In this document: piece by piece, positions 1 to 8,552 of the stretch | Position numbering within the stretch: position 1 is the stretch's first letter | Layout of the letters: each line of letters starts with the position of its first letter | Origin: Candidatus Acidianus copahuensis | Lineage (GTDB): Archaea > Thermoproteota > Thermoprotei_A > Sulfolobales > Sulfolobaceae | NCBI RefSeq assembly: GCF_000632495.1 | Contig: NZ_JFZT01000039.1 | Location: 176,501 to 240,500 of the forward strand | Direction: 5' to 3' | Length of the DNA: 64,000 nucleotides | Translations under genes and position numbers: made by a program | The notes under the pieces: model-generated | What the model was told of the DNA's origin: nothing | The model's input: the letters and a program-made list of their open reading frames with translations, nothing else | Database searches by the model: none

Positions 1-102
1 CTCGCCTTCTCCCTCCATATGGCAAAAGAAGCAAGAAAAGTTACATGCATGAGTAAGCGTTATTCTTATATCCTCTAACTCTCTACCATATCTATCCTTC
101 AT
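1..102 (-). CDS. moaA: GTP 3',8-cyclase MoaA, N-terminal part only
   Basis: The minus strand reads from an ATG at 102 off the left edge as 34 codons. It contains THACNFSCFFCH, the CxxxCxxC radical-SAM cysteine motif, followed by MEGEGE, which is characteristic of MoaA. MoaA uses a 4Fe-4S cluster and S-adenosylmethionine in the first step of molybdenum/tungsten cofactor synthesis from GTP. Only the N-terminus lies in the window, so the C-terminal cluster cannot be checked. It diverges from the zinc-ribbon gene at 137. Confidence 0.85.
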   Translation of the reverse strand, partial: MKDRYGRELEDIRITLTHACNFSCFFCHMEGEGE

Positions 103-105
103 TAC

Positions 106-113
106 TTTTAAAT
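106..113 (+). promoter_or_regulatory. TATA box for the zinc-ribbon gene
   Basis: TTTTAAAT is centred about 27 bp upstream of the ATG at 137, the usual archaeal distance from box A to the transcription start. This predicts a leaderless mRNA starting at that ATG and argues against the upstream TTG at 113 as the start. Confidence 0.55.
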
Positions 114-136
114 TGTACCTAGCCCTAATAAATGCA

Positions 137-325
137 ATGAAAGAACTTCTTTGTCCAAAATGCGGAGTTAAAATGGAATTCATGGCTGAAGCAGAAACAG
201 GTAATGATGGAAAAACGATAAAGTACTTTTATAGATGCCCGGCCTGTGGAACTAAAATTATAGGATCTACAATAGAAATAAAGAAAGGAGAAAACAGCTC
301 TGTACTAATTAAAGTTATGAATTAG
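137..325 (+). CDS. small zinc-ribbon protein
   Basis: A protein of 62 residues with two CxxC pairs, CPKCG near residue 6 and CPACG near residue 35, as in a rubredoxin-like or zinc-ribbon fold binding one zinc. No other domain is visible and the function is unknown. The ATG at 137 is preferred over an in-frame TTG at 113 because a TATA box sits 27 bp upstream. Its 3' end overlaps the end of the convergent kinase gene by 21 bp. Confidence 0.7.
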   Translation: MKELLCPKCGVKMEFMAEAETGNDGKTIKYFYRCPACGTKIIGSTIEIKKGENSSVLIKVMN

Positions 326-976
326 TTTTTTTAAGTTATTCAAATGAAAAGCTGGAAAAAAGGATAGTAAATTTAAATTTCTAAGACTTATAATATTCTT
401 TGTTATCTCACTAGAAGGGCCATATCCTCTTAAAAAGCTAAGCATCATCTCATCAAATCCCTTAAGATCGTTCATATATTTATATGCAAGAAAAAGGCTA
501 AAAACTAGAATGTCCCAAGATTTATACTCAACGTTATTACTTTTAATAGCTTGCTCCGCATCTATTACAGATGTTTTTTCATTGGATAGTAAAAAATTCT
601 CAAGCTTTGTATCTCCCATAACAAACTCGTTATCATGAATAGCTCTCAGGCCATATCCTATACCATAAAAGTCATCTGTTGTAGAAGGTTCTCTACCTTC
701 AGAGAACTCCCTAATTATGCAATTAGTATAATAATCAATATCAATTAATTTTGGAACAGTTATCTTTTTCCATGGAAAAGTTAGGAAATCTACTTCTCTT
801 CTCATCCTTAGCAGAGGATCTGCGGAATATGGATAAGACCTACTAAATAAAGACGAAATGAAGTACCACTTTATTCCAGCGTTTGCGCTATAGCATTTAA
901 GTACGTATTTGCTATCTCCAATTTTGACTATTTTACTTTGCCAATAAAAGGATTTTATAATATCTTCTAGTTTCAT
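305..976 (-). CDS. atypical Ser/Thr protein kinase-like protein (RIO/Bud32-like fold)
   Basis: A protein of 223 residues. GDTKLENFLL at about 121-130 fits the catalytic loop of atypical kinases (an Asp followed five residues later by an Asn), and VIDAEQA at 137-143 fits the metal-binding Asp that replaces DFG. A glycine-rich loop is not obvious, so activity is unproven. The ATG overlaps the stop of the upstream cysteine-synthase-like gene by 4 bp, so the two are probably co-transcribed. The substrate cannot be told from sequence. Confidence 0.6.
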   Translation of the reverse strand: MKLEDIIKSFYWQSKIVKIGDSKYVLKCYSANAGIKWYFISSLFSRSYPYSADPLLRMRREVDFLTFPWKKITVPKLIDIDYYTNCIIREFSEGREPSTTDDFYGIGYGLRAIHDNEFVMGDTKLENFLLSNEKTSVIDAEQAIKSNNVEYKSWDILVFSLFLAYKYMNDLKGFDEMMLSFLRGYGPSSEITKNIISLRNLNLLSFFPAFHLNNLKKLIHNFN

Positions 977-1863
977 TTTTCGTTCACTAGACCATCAACT
1001 ATATATTTGAATCCATCATCTGGAAATACTAGGACTGTTGTTTTATCGTCTAAAAATTTTTTATACGCAGCTACTGTAGCACCAGAACTTATTCCTATAA
1101 TTATTCCACTAGTCCTCGCAATAGCAATTACTCCATCCATTGCCTCTCTCGTAGTGATATCAATCATAATGTCTATTTCAGCATGAGAGATAAGACCTTT
1201 TCCATCTTGCCTCTTAATTCCTGGTATTCTCTCGCCTTCTGCTGGCTGTACGCCTACTATTTCTACCTTATTCCCATATTTTTCCTTAAAGAACTTGGAT
1301 ATTCCAGCTAAGTGACCACCTGTTCCTGCTGTGGCAATTATCCTTTCAGGAATTTTTCCTAGTGAATTTATTTGATCATCTATTTCCTTTGCTGTAGTAT
1401 AATAATGAGCCATATAATTGAGTTCGTTGTTAAACTGATCTGGATGATAAGCTCCTGAATTCTTAGAGTACATTTTTACTAGAGGTACTAGTTCTGAAGT
1501 GCTTCCTCCCATTTCTACAACGTTAGTTCCAAGAATTCTCATTGCTGCCTTAAAGGTTAGAGGTGCACTAGATGGTATGAAAATAGATGCCTTCTTTTCA
1601 AAAATTGATGAAAAACTTGAGAGAGCTATTCCAAGGTTTCCAGAAGTGGCTTCTACAATTTCCTTTGAATCAGACTTTAAGGCTTCTCTGAACAGAAACC
1701 AAGCAGTTCTATCCTTTATGCTTCTGCTAAATGGATTAAAGAATTCTAGTTTTCCCCATACGTCTTTACCTATTTTTAATCTTAATATAGGAGTTGGCCA
1801 CATATCCTCTAGTAGGGATATTGGATCTTCGAATACGTGAAGATCTCTTGACACAATACGCAT
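973..1863 (-). CDS. cysM: PLP-dependent cysteine synthase family protein
   Basis: A protein of 296 residues of the fold-type II PLP family. SIKDR holds the predicted Schiff-base lysine (K50), TSGNLG (73-78) is the substrate loop, GTGGH (about 180-184) binds the cofactor phosphate, and SSGAT lies near the C-terminus. The expected role is to make cysteine from an activated serine (O-acetyl- or O-phosphoserine) and sulfide; which donor is used is not visible. It is co-directional with the kinase downstream and with the TusA/DsrE genes upstream. A threonine-synthase-like or other beta-replacing activity is the main alternative. Confidence 0.7.
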   Translation of the reverse strand: MRIVSRDLHVFEDPISLLEDMWPTPILRLKIGKDVWGKLEFFNPFSRSIKDRTAWFLFREALKSDSKEIVEATSGNLGIALSSFSSIFEKKASIFIPSSAPLTFKAAMRILGTNVVEMGGSTSELVPLVKMYSKNSGAYHPDQFNNELNYMAHYYTTAKEIDDQINSLGKIPERIIATAGTGGHLAGISKFFKEKYGNKVEIVGVQPAEGERIPGIKRQDGKGLISHAEIDIMIDITTREAMDGVIAIARTSGIIIGISSGATVAAYKKFLDDKTTVLVFPDDGFKYIVDGLVNEK

Positions 1864-1943
1864 CTACCTTGTAGTACTATGAAATAGAATATAAAAGAGT
1901 AAGCTTTAGTTAGCCACTTACTTAACTTAAATTTAATACAGAA

Positions 1944-2165
1944 TCAATACCTCAGCAGTTTTAATCTTATTTTTATCTTATCTCCATCTCTAAAATAACC
2001 TAAGAATTCATTGTTTGTTTCTTTACACCATTTTTCTAGCTCTTGTGCAACAGCCTCCCAAGGTGTTATAATTTCGATCTCTTCTTCATCTTTTACTGAT
2101 TTCCACTCCCTCATAACTGTCAGGATAACTACTGGACATATATCATTACTATCTATTACTTTCAT
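1944..2165 (-). CDS. TusA/SirA-family sulfur carrier protein
   Basis: A protein of 73 residues with the CP pair (C10-P11) at the end of the first strand, the sulfur-carrying cysteine of TusA proteins, then the two-helix, four-strand pattern of the family. TusA proteins pass persulfide or thiosulfonate sulfur between enzymes. Its start overlaps the stop of the DsrE-like gene by 4 bp, a pairing known from sulfur-transfer clusters in Sulfolobales. Neighbours are a cysteine-synthase-like gene and moaA, so sulfur supply to biosynthesis is a reasonable inference. Confidence 0.7.
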   Translation of the reverse strand: MKVIDSNDICPVVILTVMREWKSVKDEEEIEIITPWEAVAQELEKWCKETNNEFLGYFRDGDKIKIRLKLLRY

Positions 2166-2563
2166 AGAGTCACCACCACGTCAGAAGATTTGGCCTCTTG
2201 CAGAAAACTTATACTTCCTGAAAGCTTTACACCATCCATCAGATCAGAAGATTGGATTCCGGCTAGCTTTAAACCAGCCTCGTCTATGTAAAAGTCAACT
2301 CCTTCCTTTAGCGCATCTTCTAGCATTTTTGTCGTGTCAGGTATTTTTAATTTTCGCATTTGCCAAGTCACGAAAAACCTGGAAAGAGCCCCCATCTTCA
2401 TCTTAGATTTTCCTTTATATTCTCTAGTAAAGAGAACAACAGCTTGAGAAGTTACAAAAAACTTGACTTCCCAATCTAAGGCTTTTCCTCCTATTGCTAA
2501 AACTAACCCGTGGTAAAATTTATCCATAGAATTATCTGCAAGCAAGATAGTCAACTTTGGCAT
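2162..2563 (-). CDS. DsrE/DsrF-like family protein without the family cysteine
   Basis: A protein of 133 residues with a hydrophobic first strand and a C-terminal block containing LKLAGI, DLMDGV and SISFLQEAKSSDV, the layout of DsrE-like (DsrE2 or peroxiredoxin-family) proteins. The conserved cysteine before that block is missing: the position reads FYIDEAG and the protein contains no cysteine. It may therefore act as a partner or scaffold for the adjacent TusA rather than carry sulfur itself. The start at 2563 lies 26 bp from a TATA-like element, consistent with a leaderless mRNA. Confidence 0.65.
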   Translation of the reverse strand: MPKLTILLADNSMDKFYHGLVLAIGGKALDWEVKFFVTSQAVVLFTREYKGKSKMKMGALSRFFVTWQMRKLKIPDTTKMLEDALKEGVDFYIDEAGLKLAGIQSSDLMDGVKLSGSISFLQEAKSSDVVVTL

Positions 2564-2584
2564 ACTATGATTTAGTCTTAGTGG

Positions 2585-2594
2585 ATTATAAAAA
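2585..2594. promoter_or_regulatory. shared TATA element between dsrE-like and DUF711 genes
   Basis: ATTATAAAAA lies in the 61-bp gap between divergent genes. Its centre is about 26 bp from the minus-strand ATG at 2563 and about 36 bp from the plus-strand TTG at 2625. It could serve both directions or only one. Confidence 0.4.
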
Positions 2595-2624
2595 CCAAGT
2601 AAGCAAATTTAAACACGATCAGGT

Positions 2625-3620
2625 TTGAGAACGAGATCTGTTACAATATTTTTATCTAAAATAAGTAAAGATATGATTAACGATATATACTTAAAGTTAA
2701 AAGGTATAAGATATGATACATTTACAAAGAGAATATCTTTTCCAGAAACTCATGAGGAAACTGATCTCGGCAAGATTTTAGATTTACTTCCTGAAGGTAA
2801 TGATATAATATTTAGTGTTGCTAGTCTAAGACAAAATGATAAAAGAATAAATCAAATAAAAGATATTCTGTCTTCAGATAAAAGGGTCTACGCCAATGTT
2901 CTTGTTAGGAATCCAGATATAGACGAAATAGTAAAGCTCATTTTAAATTTAGATCCAGAACAAGCAACCAGATTTGCCTTACTAGTTAATGAGGACTTTC
3001 TTATGACGCCGTATTTTCCAACATCTACGTCAGTTGCTGTTAGGAATATGTTTGCTCTTTCCTTAATTTACGTCAAGGATTTTAAGGAAGGTAAAGGTAC
3101 ACAGGCTCTTGAAAAAGCTGATCAAATAGGAAAAATGATCGAAAAAGATACTGGTATAAAGTACTTCGGAATAGATGTCTCGTTATCTCCTTGGATGGAG
3201 GAAAGTGTAGGAGAGATTATAGAGCAAGAAGGCGAAAGGATATTTTCTAGAGGTAATATATTTACAGTAAGTAATATAAATAAAAAGATATTTCAAGACA
3301 CATGGTCTTCGAGAGTAAAACCAATAGGATTTTCTGAAGTGATGCTACCAGTTGCAGAGGATAATATACTAAGAGAAAGAGTTCTTGATGGATCACTAGA
3401 CCTAAATGGATTATTTCAGATGACTTTTGGCTGTGTTGCAGGAATAGATATGATAGGAGTTCATGAAAACAAAGAACTGTATTCCAAAATAATTAAAGAT
3501 TCAATAGCAGTTCAATTTAGTAAAAGAAAACCTTACGGTATAAGATTAATTCCATCACGGGGAGAGGAAAAAATATACACAAATGATTTTGGTATTATAC
3601 CAACCATTAAAGCCGTATAG
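2625..3620 (+). CDS. DUF711 / UPF0210 family protein
   Basis: A protein of 331 residues starting at a TTG. The opening RTRSVTIF and later blocks such as YFGIDVSLSPW, a GNIFTVSN segment and a glycine-rich FGCVAGIDMIGV region match the DUF711 family as I know it. The family resembles glycyl-radical-fold proteins but has no assigned reaction in archaea. The archaeal members are shorter than bacterial ones. TTG is followed directly by the conserved N-terminus, so no other start is needed. It precedes phoU in the same direction. Confidence 0.7.
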   Translation: MRTRSVTIFLSKISKDMINDIYLKLKGIRYDTFTKRISFPETHEETDLGKILDLLPEGNDIIFSVASLRQNDKRINQIKDILSSDKRVYANVLVRNPDIDEIVKLILNLDPEQATRFALLVNEDFLMTPYFPTSTSVAVRNMFALSLIYVKDFKEGKGTQALEKADQIGKMIEKDTGIKYFGIDVSLSPWMEESVGEIIEQEGERIFSRGNIFTVSNINKKIFQDTWSSRVKPIGFSEVMLPVAEDNILRERVLDGSLDLNGLFQMTFGCVAGIDMIGVHENKELYSKIIKDSIAVQFSKRKPYGIRLIPSRGEEKIYTNDFGIIPTIKAV

Positions 3621-3625
3621 AAAAG

Positions 3626-3633
3626 ATTTAAAT
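3626..3633 (+). promoter_or_regulatory. TATA box for the phoU-like gene
   Basis: ATTTAAAT about 41 bp before the ATG at 3671 would place transcription start near 3656 and give a leader of about 15 nt. Confidence 0.45.
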
Positions 3634-3670
3634 TTGTTTTATGGTGTATAGTAACATATAGTGAATTAGT

Positions 3671-4720
3671 ATGGAAGTTAGAAGAGTTCAAAAGTTTGGC
3701 AAATCTACACTTATGGTTTCATTACCCGCTGATTGGGTAAAAGAAGTAGGATTAAATCCAGGAGAAAGTATTTATTTGGAAGTTGATGAAGATGGCAGCC
3801 TAAAGGTATATCCACCAAATCTAAAGACAGAGGGTTCTACAAAAGAAATGAAGGTTTCGTTAAAATCTTCATCTAATGCAGATTTAGTTAGCAGAATAAT
3901 ATATAGCCTTTATATTTTAGGTTTTGATAGAGTTATTATAGAAAAAAGTGATGGACCTTTTAATGAGGATATATTAAGAAAGATAAAGGATACTGTTAGA
4001 AGCCTAATAGGTTTAGAGATAGTGTCTCAAGATTTAAGTACGATACAGATCCAGTCTTTCCTAGACCCTACAAAGTACAATATGTCCAGCCTAGTGACTA
4101 GGTTAAGCAATACGTTAAAGCAAATGTTACATTATCTAAACCTAGGAATAAAAGAAGCTAGCAGAACGTTCTTACAAGAGGTTTTAGAATTGGAAAAAGA
4201 GATCGATAGGCTTTACTATCTTTCTCTCAGACAGTTGCTATTAGCTCAGGTTAATAGGAGCCTTGCATACATGATAGGAGTAAAAAGAATTCAGATAGTA
4301 GGCAATAGAATATTAATGAAGGCAGTAGAGGAAGCTGCAGATGAGATAAGCGAAGCGGTATCTGATCTCTTATCTTTGCATCCAGAAGATCTAGAAATCA
4401 TGAAGTACTCATGGGATAGAATAGACATGATATTTGATCAAACTACAGTAGTAATAGATCACGTTGTTAAGGTCCTTAATAAGGAAGATGTAAAACTAGT
4501 TAATGAGGTTCTAGAGGAACTTAGGACACTTAGAAGAGTGCTAATGACTGAAGCTCTAATAACTGAGGAAAAGGTCGAGAAGACAGGTTCGCCTAGAGTC
4601 ATAGTAGTTTTCAAGAGCCTTAATCTAAGATTGTATAACGCGATAAGAAGAATGGAGCCAATAGCAGAAATAGCATTTAATAGAAGCGTAGAAAATCTTA
4701 AGGAAATTAGCCTTGAGTAA
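3671..4720 (+). CDS. phoU: PhoU-like regulator with N-terminal AbrB domain
   Basis: A protein of 349 residues. Residues 1-50 form a SpoVT/AbrB-type swapped-hairpin DNA-binding domain (KFGKSTLMVSLPADWV, then LNPGESIYLEV), and the remaining residues are two helical PhoU repeats. Archaeal proteins of this architecture are annotated as phosphate-uptake regulators that sense transport state and bind DNA, but no phosphate transporter gene is nearby. The 3' end overlaps the convergent pncB gene by 14 bp. Confidence 0.75.
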   Translation: MEVRRVQKFGKSTLMVSLPADWVKEVGLNPGESIYLEVDEDGSLKVYPPNLKTEGSTKEMKVSLKSSSNADLVSRIIYSLYILGFDRVIIEKSDGPFNEDILRKIKDTVRSLIGLEIVSQDLSTIQIQSFLDPTKYNMSSLVTRLSNTLKQMLHYLNLGIKEASRTFLQEVLELEKEIDRLYYLSLRQLLLAQVNRSLAYMIGVKRIQIVGNRILMKAVEEAADEISEAVSDLLSLHPEDLEIMKYSWDRIDMIFDQTTVVIDHVVKVLNKEDVKLVNEVLEELRTLRRVLMTEALITEEKVEKTGSPRVIVVFKSLNLRLYNAIRRMEPIAEIAFNRSVENLKEISLE

Positions 4721-5867
4721 TTTCCTTTAATTGAGAAATTACATAGTTCCTTATTTCGGTTAGGCTAGGTAGTTTCGACACAATTTTTCCATTTTCCATA
4801 TACTTGATCAAAAGAGGCTTACAGCCCTCTATTGGGGGGGAATTTATAAGTGTAATTTTATCATCGAGTTTTCCGCATCTATAAACCTGTTTTGCTCCTG
4901 GCCACTTACCTCTTTTAGTATAGGGAACCCAATTCCCATCTATCATTTTCTCCACTATATCCGCGCTAAGATCAACGCTTTCTGGAAAAGCTATTGATGT
5001 GCCTACTCCAAAACCATCAACATAATCTCTCAGATCTAAAACTTGTTCCTCATCTATCCCTCCACTAACGTAAATTTTGACATGATTATAGCCATGAATA
5101 TTGAGCGTCCATCTAATTTCTTGGACTATTTTCCTGAAATTTCCTCTTCTGCTAGAAGGTGTGTCGAGCCTAATTCCTGCTAACTTGTCCCCTAGAAGAT
5201 CAGCAGCCTTTAAGGCTTCGGTCCTTTCATCCTCAAATGTATCCGCCAAAACTATTCTAGGTACATTATCTTCAACCACTTCATCAAATGCTTTCCAAGC
5301 CTTGACGTTATCCCCCACAGTTAACATAAGTGCATGTGGCATTGTACCAGAAGGCTCTATATCGAAGGCCTCCTTATCAAATGCACCAGATATACCGTCT
5401 ACCCCTCCAATATAAGCTGCCCTATCTAACATTGGAGCTATAGCTGGATGAGCAGACCTTAAGCCAAAAAATAGTACGTTCTTATCCATTGCTAAAGACT
5501 TTATCCTTGCAGCCTTTGTGGAAACACTACTATAATGCCTTAATATTCCTAAGAATTCAGTTTCATATGCGCCAAAATCTCTATAATTGCCCTCAATTAT
5601 CATTAATGGTTCTACCTCTTTGAAAAGTGTGCCTTCTGGCATAGCGTAAATACTAATTGGTTTTCCCTCAAACAAATTTAGAACTTCTTCCAATCCAGAG
5701 AAAACTGCCCACTGATATCCTTTTGGTAAACCGTAAGAATGAACTTCCATTCTAACCATAACATTATCTAGACCTAACTTATCCAATACTTTTAGAGTTC
5801 TTTCAAAATATACATCAGTTATTTTACCTTTTACTATGTCCTCTTCCGATGCTAAGTAAAATCGCAT
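4707..5867 (-). CDS. pncB: nicotinate phosphoribosyltransferase
   Basis: Enzyme of NAD salvage joining nicotinate and PRPP to give nicotinate mononucleotide. The sequence shows the type II phosphoribosyltransferase features: HSYGLPKGYQWAVFSG near the N-terminus, RSAHPAIAPM, the DGISGAFDKEAF segment, RLDTPSSRRG and YVSGGIDEEQV, ending in a VDGFGVGTSI phosphate-binding block. Start at ATG 5867 (386 residues) is preferred over the ATG three codons upstream because a TATA box centred 26 bp away predicts a leaderless start there. It overlaps phoU tail to tail. Confidence 0.85.
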   Translation of the reverse strand: MRFYLASEEDIVKGKITDVYFERTLKVLDKLGLDNVMVRMEVHSYGLPKGYQWAVFSGLEEVLNLFEGKPISIYAMPEGTLFKEVEPLMIIEGNYRDFGAYETEFLGILRHYSSVSTKAARIKSLAMDKNVLFFGLRSAHPAIAPMLDRAAYIGGVDGISGAFDKEAFDIEPSGTMPHALMLTVGDNVKAWKAFDEVVEDNVPRIVLADTFEDERTEALKAADLLGDKLAGIRLDTPSSRRGNFRKIVQEIRWTLNIHGYNHVKIYVSGGIDEEQVLDLRDYVDGFGVGTSIAFPESVDLSADIVEKMIDGNWVPYTKRGKWPGAKQVYRCGKLDDKITLINSPPIEGCKPLLIKYMENGKIVSKLPSLTEIRNYVISQLKEITQG

Positions 5868-5888
5868 AGATCTCAAATCTGTAGATAA

Positions 5889-5896
5889 TTTTTAAA
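5889..5896. promoter_or_regulatory. TATA box shared by pncB and rps19e
   Basis: TTTTTAAA lies in the gap between the divergent genes. It is 26 bp from the pncB ATG at 5867 and 29 bp from the rps19e ATG at 5922, so one near-symmetric box could direct two nearly leaderless transcripts. Confidence 0.5.
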
Positions 5897-5921
5897 CCTT
5901 AAAACTCATCTTCGTATAGAA

Positions 5922-6380
5922 ATGATTACTGCAAATATGGTTCCAACAAACTTATTGATAGAGAGACTTTCAGAATACATTAAACAAAACGTAAAGGAGA
6001 TTCAGCCACCTGAGTGGTCCTTATTAACAAAAACTGCTAGCTATAAAGAACGGTTACCAGATAACGCAGAAAACTGGTGGTATACGAGAACTGCATCGTT
6101 GCTGAGTAGACTATATAAAGGAAGTTTAGGCGTAGAAAAGGCAAAGATAGAATATTCTGGAAGCAAAAGAAGAGGGTCTATACGTCCTAGATCAGTAAAA
6201 GCTCCAGGACATTCAACTAGGCTCATATTTCATCAATTAGAAAAAGCTGGGCTAGTAACTAAGACAAAGAAAGGTAGGGTACTTTCGCCTAAGGGAAGGT
6301 CTATGTTAGATACTATTTCATACGAAATATTTAAAGAGCTGGCATCACATAATACATCTTTGACAAAATACCTGGGGTGA
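5922..6380 (+). CDS. rps19e: 30S ribosomal protein S19e
   Basis: A protein of 152 residues with the S19e signature NWWYTRTASLLSRLY and the winged-helix segment RPRSVKAPGHSTRLIF, then HQLEKAGLV. S19e is an archaeal/eukaryotic component of the small-subunit head. It opens a co-directional cluster of translation and secretion genes that runs to about 12.85 kb. Confidence 0.95.
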   Translation: MITANMVPTNLLIERLSEYIKQNVKEIQPPEWSLLTKTASYKERLPDNAENWWYTRTASLLSRLYKGSLGVEKAKIEYSGSKRRGSIRPRSVKAPGHSTRLIFHQLEKAGLVTKTKKGRVLSPKGRSMLDTISYEIFKELASHNTSLTKYLG

Positions 6381-6387
6381 ATGTTCT

Positions 6388-6741
6388 ATGTCAGACGACT
6401 ATATGAATGATCCGGAACTTCAAGCTCTACTTTCAAGGAAAGCTCAAACAGAAAATAGAAGAATGGCTGAAGAGAGACAGAAAAAAGCTGAAATGGAAGC
6501 TAGAAAGGATGCTTTATTAAGAGCAATATTAACTCCTGAAGCTAGAGAAAGGTTAAATAACGTAAAACTAGTTAGACCAGAAATAGTCGAGTCCTTAGAA
6601 GATCAGCTAATAGCTCTAGCTCAAGCTAGAAGAATTAAGATACCTGTTACCGATGACGAATTAAAGGAGATCCTTTCTCAACTCGCAGATCAAGAAAAGA
6701 GAGACTTTAAGATACAAATAAGAGAAAGAGGATGGAAATGA
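6388..6741 (+). CDS. PDCD5-family DNA-binding protein
   Basis: A charged, helical protein of 117 residues. NDPELQALLSRK, LLRAILTPEARERL and RPEIVESLEDQLI are typical of the archaeal TFAR19/PDCD5 family, small proteins with a triple-helix core and a flexible basic N-terminus. The cellular role in archaea is unsettled; nucleic-acid binding is reported for the family. It sits between S19e and L39e, overlapping the L39e start by 4 bp, so linkage to translation is likely. Confidence 0.9.
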   Translation: MSDDYMNDPELQALLSRKAQTENRRMAEERQKKAEMEARKDALLRAILTPEARERLNNVKLVRPEIVESLEDQLIALAQARRIKIPVTDDELKEILSQLADQEKRDFKIQIRERGWK

Positions 6742-6893
6742 GTAGAAATAAACCATCAGGAAAAAAGAACAGGCTTGGAAAAGCGATGAATTCCAATAAG
6801 GCAATTCCAGCCTGGGTAATCCTCAGAACTGGAGCAAAATTAAAGACAAATCCCCTTAAGAGAAACTGGAGAAGAAGTAAGTTAAAGGTGTGA
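6738..6893 (+). CDS. rpl39e: 50S ribosomal protein L39e
   Basis: A protein of 51 residues beginning MSRNKPSGKKNRLGKAM and ending NPLKRNWRRSKLKV, the highly basic L39e of the exit-tunnel region. The ATG overlaps the PDCD5 stop by 4 bp (ATGA) and the stop is 3 bp before the L31e start. It is shorter than typical ORF cut-offs. Confidence 0.95.
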   Translation: MSRNKPSGKKNRLGKAMNSNKAIPAWVILRTGAKLKTNPLKRNWRRSKLKV

Positions 6894-6896
6894 TTT

Positions 6897-7159
6897 ATGA
6901 AAGAGAAAGATAATTTCGAAATGGTAATAAATCTGAGAAAAATAGCTACTGGGAAGAGAACAAAAAGAGCCCCAAGAGCCTTACGTGAAATAAAGGAAAT
7001 TATATCAAGACACTTTGGTGCAGAGAAAGTAATAATAGATCCTGTATTAGCCAATGCAATATCAACTAATGGATACGATAAAGTAGTTAGTAGAGTAAGG
7101 GTTATAACGAGCAAAATAGATGAAAAAACATATTTGGTAAAGTTAGCAATTAAGCAAGA

Positions 7160-7163
<4 letters not shown>
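6897..7163 (+). CDS. rpl31e: 50S ribosomal protein L31e
   Basis: A protein of 88 residues with INLRKI near the N-terminus and KRAPRALREIKEII, hallmarks of L31e. Its stop overlaps the aIF6 start by 4 bp, indicating coupled translation. L31e lies near the exit tunnel and is specific to archaea and eukaryotes. Confidence 0.95.
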
Positions 7164-7828
<665 letters not shown>

Positions 7829-7833
7829 GTGAG

Positions 7834-8094
7834 ATGACAGAAGTAAAGTTTTACTTAGTAAGAGGAACGGCCTTGTTTAACGAAAGTAACTTTCCGACTC
7901 CTCAGAAATTCACCAAATATGTTAGAGCTTTGAATGAAAATCAAGCTAAGGAATACGTTTACAACACCTTAGGCACTAAAAACAAAATAAAGAGAGGTAA
8001 CATAAGGATAGAAGAGATAAAGGAAGTCTCTCCAGAGGAAGTTAAAGATAGAAAAGTAAAAGAAATGGAAAAGATAACAAAGATAATAATGTGA
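7834..8094 (+). CDS. rplX: 50S ribosomal protein LX (L18Ae)
   Basis: A protein of 86 residues. The pattern KFYLVRGTALF, FTKYVRALNENQAKEYVY and KIKRGNIRIEEIKEV is that of archaeal LX. It overlaps the possible GTG start of pfdA but not the preferred ATG. Confidence 0.9.
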   Translation: MTEVKFYLVRGTALFNESNFPTPQKFTKYVRALNENQAKEYVYNTLGTKNKIKRGNIRIEEIKEVSPEEVKDRKVKEMEKITKIIM

Positions 8095-8099
8095 TAATT

Positions 8100-8552
8100 A
8101 TGTCTGATCAGCAAGGAAGAGTCACAGTAACTCTAGAGGATCTTCTAGCACAAGCAGATTTGCTAAAAAAACAAATTGAAGATTTGCAGAAAACACAAAA
8201 TGAATTAACTGAAACCATTCTTTCTATAAAGTCTGCAAAGGATGTTATTCAAGAGCTAAAGGCGCAACAAGAGGTAATGGTTAGTGGTGATAAGAAGGGT
8301 TATCTAATTTTTACAGTTGAACAGAAACCCCTTCAAAAGGTTTTAGTTTATCTAGGTCTTTCATATTATGCAGAGACTGATATTGATAACGCAATTAAGA
8401 TACTAGATTCAAGAGAAAATGAGGTTAATGAAGCTTTACAAGAAGTGGCTAAGAGGTTATCAGATGCAGCTACGATGTATGAAAGAATAGCAGATATATT
8501 GAGGAATATACAAGAACAAAGTAAAGGTGATAGCTCTGTTTCGACAGAATAA
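8100..8552 (+). CDS. pfdA: prefoldin subunit alpha
   Basis: A protein of 150 residues with N- and C-terminal coiled coils around a central hairpin (GYLIFTVEQKPLQKVLVYLG), the prefoldin alpha arrangement. Two alpha and four beta subunits form a jellyfish-shaped holdase that hands unfolded proteins to the thermosome. ATG 8100 is preferred over the GTG at 8091, which would add three residues. The end of this gene overlaps the open frame of ftsY. Confidence 0.9.
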   Translation: MSDQQGRVTVTLEDLLAQADLLKKQIEDLQKTQNELTETILSIKSAKDVIQELKAQQEVMVSGDKKGYLIFTVEQKPLQKVLVYLGLSYYAETDIDNAIKILDSRENEVNEALQEVAKRLSDAATMYERIADILRNIQEQSKGDSSVSTE

